NCBI GenBank assembly: GCA_019744775.1
Contig: JAIETZ010000002.1
Span: 248,001-312,000 of the forward strand
Direction of reading: 5' to 3'
DNA length: 64,000 nucleotides
DNA from: Candidatus Obscuribacterales bacterium
GTDB lineage: Bacteria > Cyanobacteriota > Vampirovibrionia > Obscuribacterales > Obscuribacteraceae
A program made the translations under genes and the position numbers. Every line of letters starts with the position of its first letter. Position 1 is the stretch's first letter. Below the pieces are notes generated by a model. The model searched no databases. It saw nothing but the letters and a program-made list of their open reading frames with translations, and was not told the origin of the DNA. Positions 62,268-64,000 of the stretch are shown here, one piece after another.

Positions 62268-64000
62268 CTATTCTTTAAAGCATTTATCAAACAGAACCGC
62301 GGCAAAAGCAATAACTATCAAGACAAGCAAACCGACAAATGCAATGGCAAGCGCTGTTTTTAAACTTGTCGGCTCATAGAGAAACTCGACTGCGTGCTTG
62401 CCTTCCGGCACAAAGACACCTCTAAGCAAGCCGTTGGCACGAAAGATGGGGATTTGCTTCGAATCCACCTTTGCTATCCAGCCGGGATAAAAATGATCGG
62501 TTAAGACAAGCAGTCCGGGACTTGACGAGCTGACTTCCAATTGAACTCGATTAGCTGAGTTGTCCAGCCACTTAATGTCTTGCTTTGGAAGCTTTTTACT
62601 GGAAGGCAAGGGCATCGACTCGCTGTTATGCTTTTCCAGCAACGTTTCTTTTGCGGGATCAAAGAGTGTTGTCTCAGCATTTGTAATAGTCTTCAGAGCT
62701 TGGTCCTGAGAATTTAACCACTGCCACCTATAACTTAAGTAGGCGCGGGGCATAGGATCTTTGACTCTATAAACTCTTTCATTCCATGACGGATCTTCCA
62801 CCAGCAACTCAAAATAGTTCGGATCGAGCAAACCTGTTTTGGAAAACTTGCCGAAGGTAAATTTATCTATAAGACCAAGAGCATATGCAGTTGATGTTAT
62901 TTGGCAGAATCGATAAAAAGGCAAATCAGTTTTCATAGAGATGCCATCTTTGCTAATGAGTTTCTTGCCGCTTACGTGTGACTTGTTAATCGTATCGACA
63001 TAGAGATTACGATAATCGTTGGTTTCAGCCAGAAGGTAACCCCATGAAGATGCATAGTGCTGGTGAAAATATGAACTCATATACAAAACTTGGCGGTTTG
63101 CTTGATAGTGAGCGATTGTTTTTTGCACGGCATCACCCGTCTCCAGTCCATTAGGTTGCAAAAGACCAGCGATGTACATTGTTATGAATCTCTCGCCATT
63201 TAAATTCTCCAATTTGGAAAGATCTCTTCCCTGTGCTTTCAATTGTCTTTCCAAATAGCACTTTTGCTCAAAATAATCGGGATTTGCAGGATGATAAGCA
63301 AAAGCAAACGCGTGATACAAAAACAAAGCACACGTGGATACCAGGACGGCTGCAGAAAATATGCCGGCACCTATTTTGTTAACTTGCTTCAACCAACAAA
63401 TGAAGCAAGTAGTTAATCCTACGGCAGCCATGGTCAAAAAAGCCTTACCAATCAGTTGCTGTGCATCCAGAATAAGTTGTAGGGCAAATTTCAGGCGAAG
63501 AAAAGTAACGGCATTGGGCAACATATCTGCAATGAGCGGCACTTGTACAAACACAAGAAGTAGTCCGGTTATTAATAGAATTGCCCACATAAGAACGCTT
63601 GTTATCTGAACTGATTTGGGTACGGCCCCTTGAAAAACAACGAACAGCCCACGCACAGCAAAGAGAATCAAGCAGAAAACCGGAAAGAACAAAAGTTTTA
63701 CCGGATATCTAAGCACGCCAACTCCCGGAACGGCATACAGCAGAAATTCACCCAAAGGAGTAAATCGACCGGCAGCAAATATCAGGAAACTTACTAAGAG
63801 GCAAAGCAAATACCAACGTGGTCTAAATTGTCTGTCGCACATGCCTACAAGAGCAAGGGTGATAACGATAGGTCCTATAAAGGCGGAAGCAAAATAAGGT
63901 TCTAATCCAGGATTAGCCAGAGCCAGGTTGGCAAATGGATTTGTACGCAAGTACAAATCCCCTAAAGGTTGTGGCAAAACCAAGCATAAAAAATCGTACC
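62268..64000 (-). CDS. YfhO-like multi-pass membrane protein, C-terminal part (runs off right edge)
   Basis: The frame stays open from TTG 63983 to the window edge, so the N-terminus is outside. The visible 577 codons have several helices and a large extracytoplasmic part (about 270-520), then GLLVLTDHFYPGWIAKVDSK, EGKHAVEFLYEP and a final helix pair, the pattern of YfhO proteins. In Gram-positive bacteria YfhO glycosylates lipoteichoic acid; here a sugar-transfer role near the GT39-like gene is likely but not proven. Confidence 0.8.
   Translation of the reverse strand, partial: YDFLCLVLPQPLGDLYLRTNPFANLALANPGLEPYFASAFIGPIVITLALVGMCDRQFRPRWYLLCLLVSFLIFAAGRFTPLGEFLLYAVPGVGVLRYPVKLLFFPVFCLILFAVRGLFVVFQGAVPKSVQITSVLMWAILLITGLLLVFVQVPLIADMLPNAVTFLRLKFALQLILDAQQLIGKAFLTMAAVGLTTCFICWLKQVNKIGAGIFSAAVLVSTCALFLYHAFAFAYHPANPDYFEQKCYLERQLKAQGRDLSKLENLNGERFITMYIAGLLQPNGLETGDAVQKTIAHYQANRQVLYMSSYFHQHYASSWGYLLAETNDYRNLYVDTINKSHVSGKKLISKDGISMKTDLPFYRFCQITSTAYALGLIDKFTFGKFSKTGLLDPNYFELLVEDPSWNERVYRVKDPMPRAYLSYRWQWLNSQDQALKTITNAETTLFDPAKETLLEKHNSESMPLPSSKKLPKQDIKWLDNSANRVQLEVSSSSPGLLVLTDHFYPGWIAKVDSKQIPIFRANGLLRGVFVPEGKHAVEFLYEPTSLKTALAIAFVGLLVLIVIAFAAVLFDKCFKE

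Noticed and set aside
1-64000. CRISPR array, prophage or insertion sequence
   Set aside because: No regularly spaced direct repeats, no cas genes, and no transposase, integrase or phage structural gene was seen.

Overview
The window is a gene-dense stretch of a Gram-negative bacterial chromosome. It carries two TolC-type outer-membrane proteins, several lipoproteins, TPR proteins and a haemagglutinin-like exoprotein. TGA, TAA and TAG all act as ordinary stops, and GTG and TTG starts are common. Together with DUF4127, DUF547, a PucR-linked spermidine transporter and many secreted proteins I do not recognise, this fits a non-photosynthetic cyanobacterial relative (Vampirovibrionia/Melainabacteria, perhaps Obscuribacterales). 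That placement is inferred from gene content only and is uncertain.

Layout. 1-1.7 kb: 5' part of a haemagglutinin-like exoprotein (minus strand, running off the left edge) behind a folded leader. 2.1-3.2 kb: a peroxide-defence pair, an AhpD-like protein whose CxxC motif reads Cys-His-Tyr-TGA and is followed at once by a stem-loop (a selenoprotein candidate), then an OsmC-like protein. 3.2-8.5 kb: TPR lipoprotein, birA, apt, recJ. 8.7-16.8 kb: M20 peptidase, TPR protein, a higBA toxin-antitoxin pair with two operator-like palindromes, secreted proteins and DUF4127. 16.9-22.9 kb: peptide/nickel-type ABC importer with two tandem binding lipoproteins and two permeases but no ATPase. 22.9-24 kb: small Cys-rich membrane protein, a possible ncRNA and mazEF. 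24-27.6 kb: a large GAF-GGDEF-HD-GYP-like protein whose HD-GYP part has lost several metal ligands. 27.7-31 kb: methyltransferase and two tandem paralogues rich in W/DG/G motifs. 31-34.8 kb: pucR-potA-potD. 35-36.2 kb: three small proteins with RNA hairpins between them. 36.3-40.6 kb: two tandem TolC proteins plus a secreted protein. 40.6-47.3 kb: isochorismatase-like hydrolase, radical SAM enzyme coupled to a secreted repeat protein, tRNA-Ala(GGC), a second repeat protein, CpdA-like phosphodiesterase, DUF547 and a cell-wall amidase. 47.3-52.4 kb: glmU coupled to an SGNH-like protein, and a secreted matrixin-like metalloprotease. 52.4-58.4 kb: one operon secA-tsaB-rimI-bioY-metallophosphoesterase. 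58.6-64 kb: rlmN, a monooxygenase-domain membrane protein, a GT39-like glycosyltransferase and a YfhO-like protein running off the right edge.

The strongest unusual signal is the candidate selenoprotein at 2130-2711. Next are the degenerate HD-GYP domain, the candidate structured RNAs at about 1.75, 23.2, 35.3 and 43.3 kb, the radical SAM/secreted-repeat gene pair, and a short palindromic repeat that supplies the stop codon of two genes. No insertion sequence, prophage or CRISPR array was seen.
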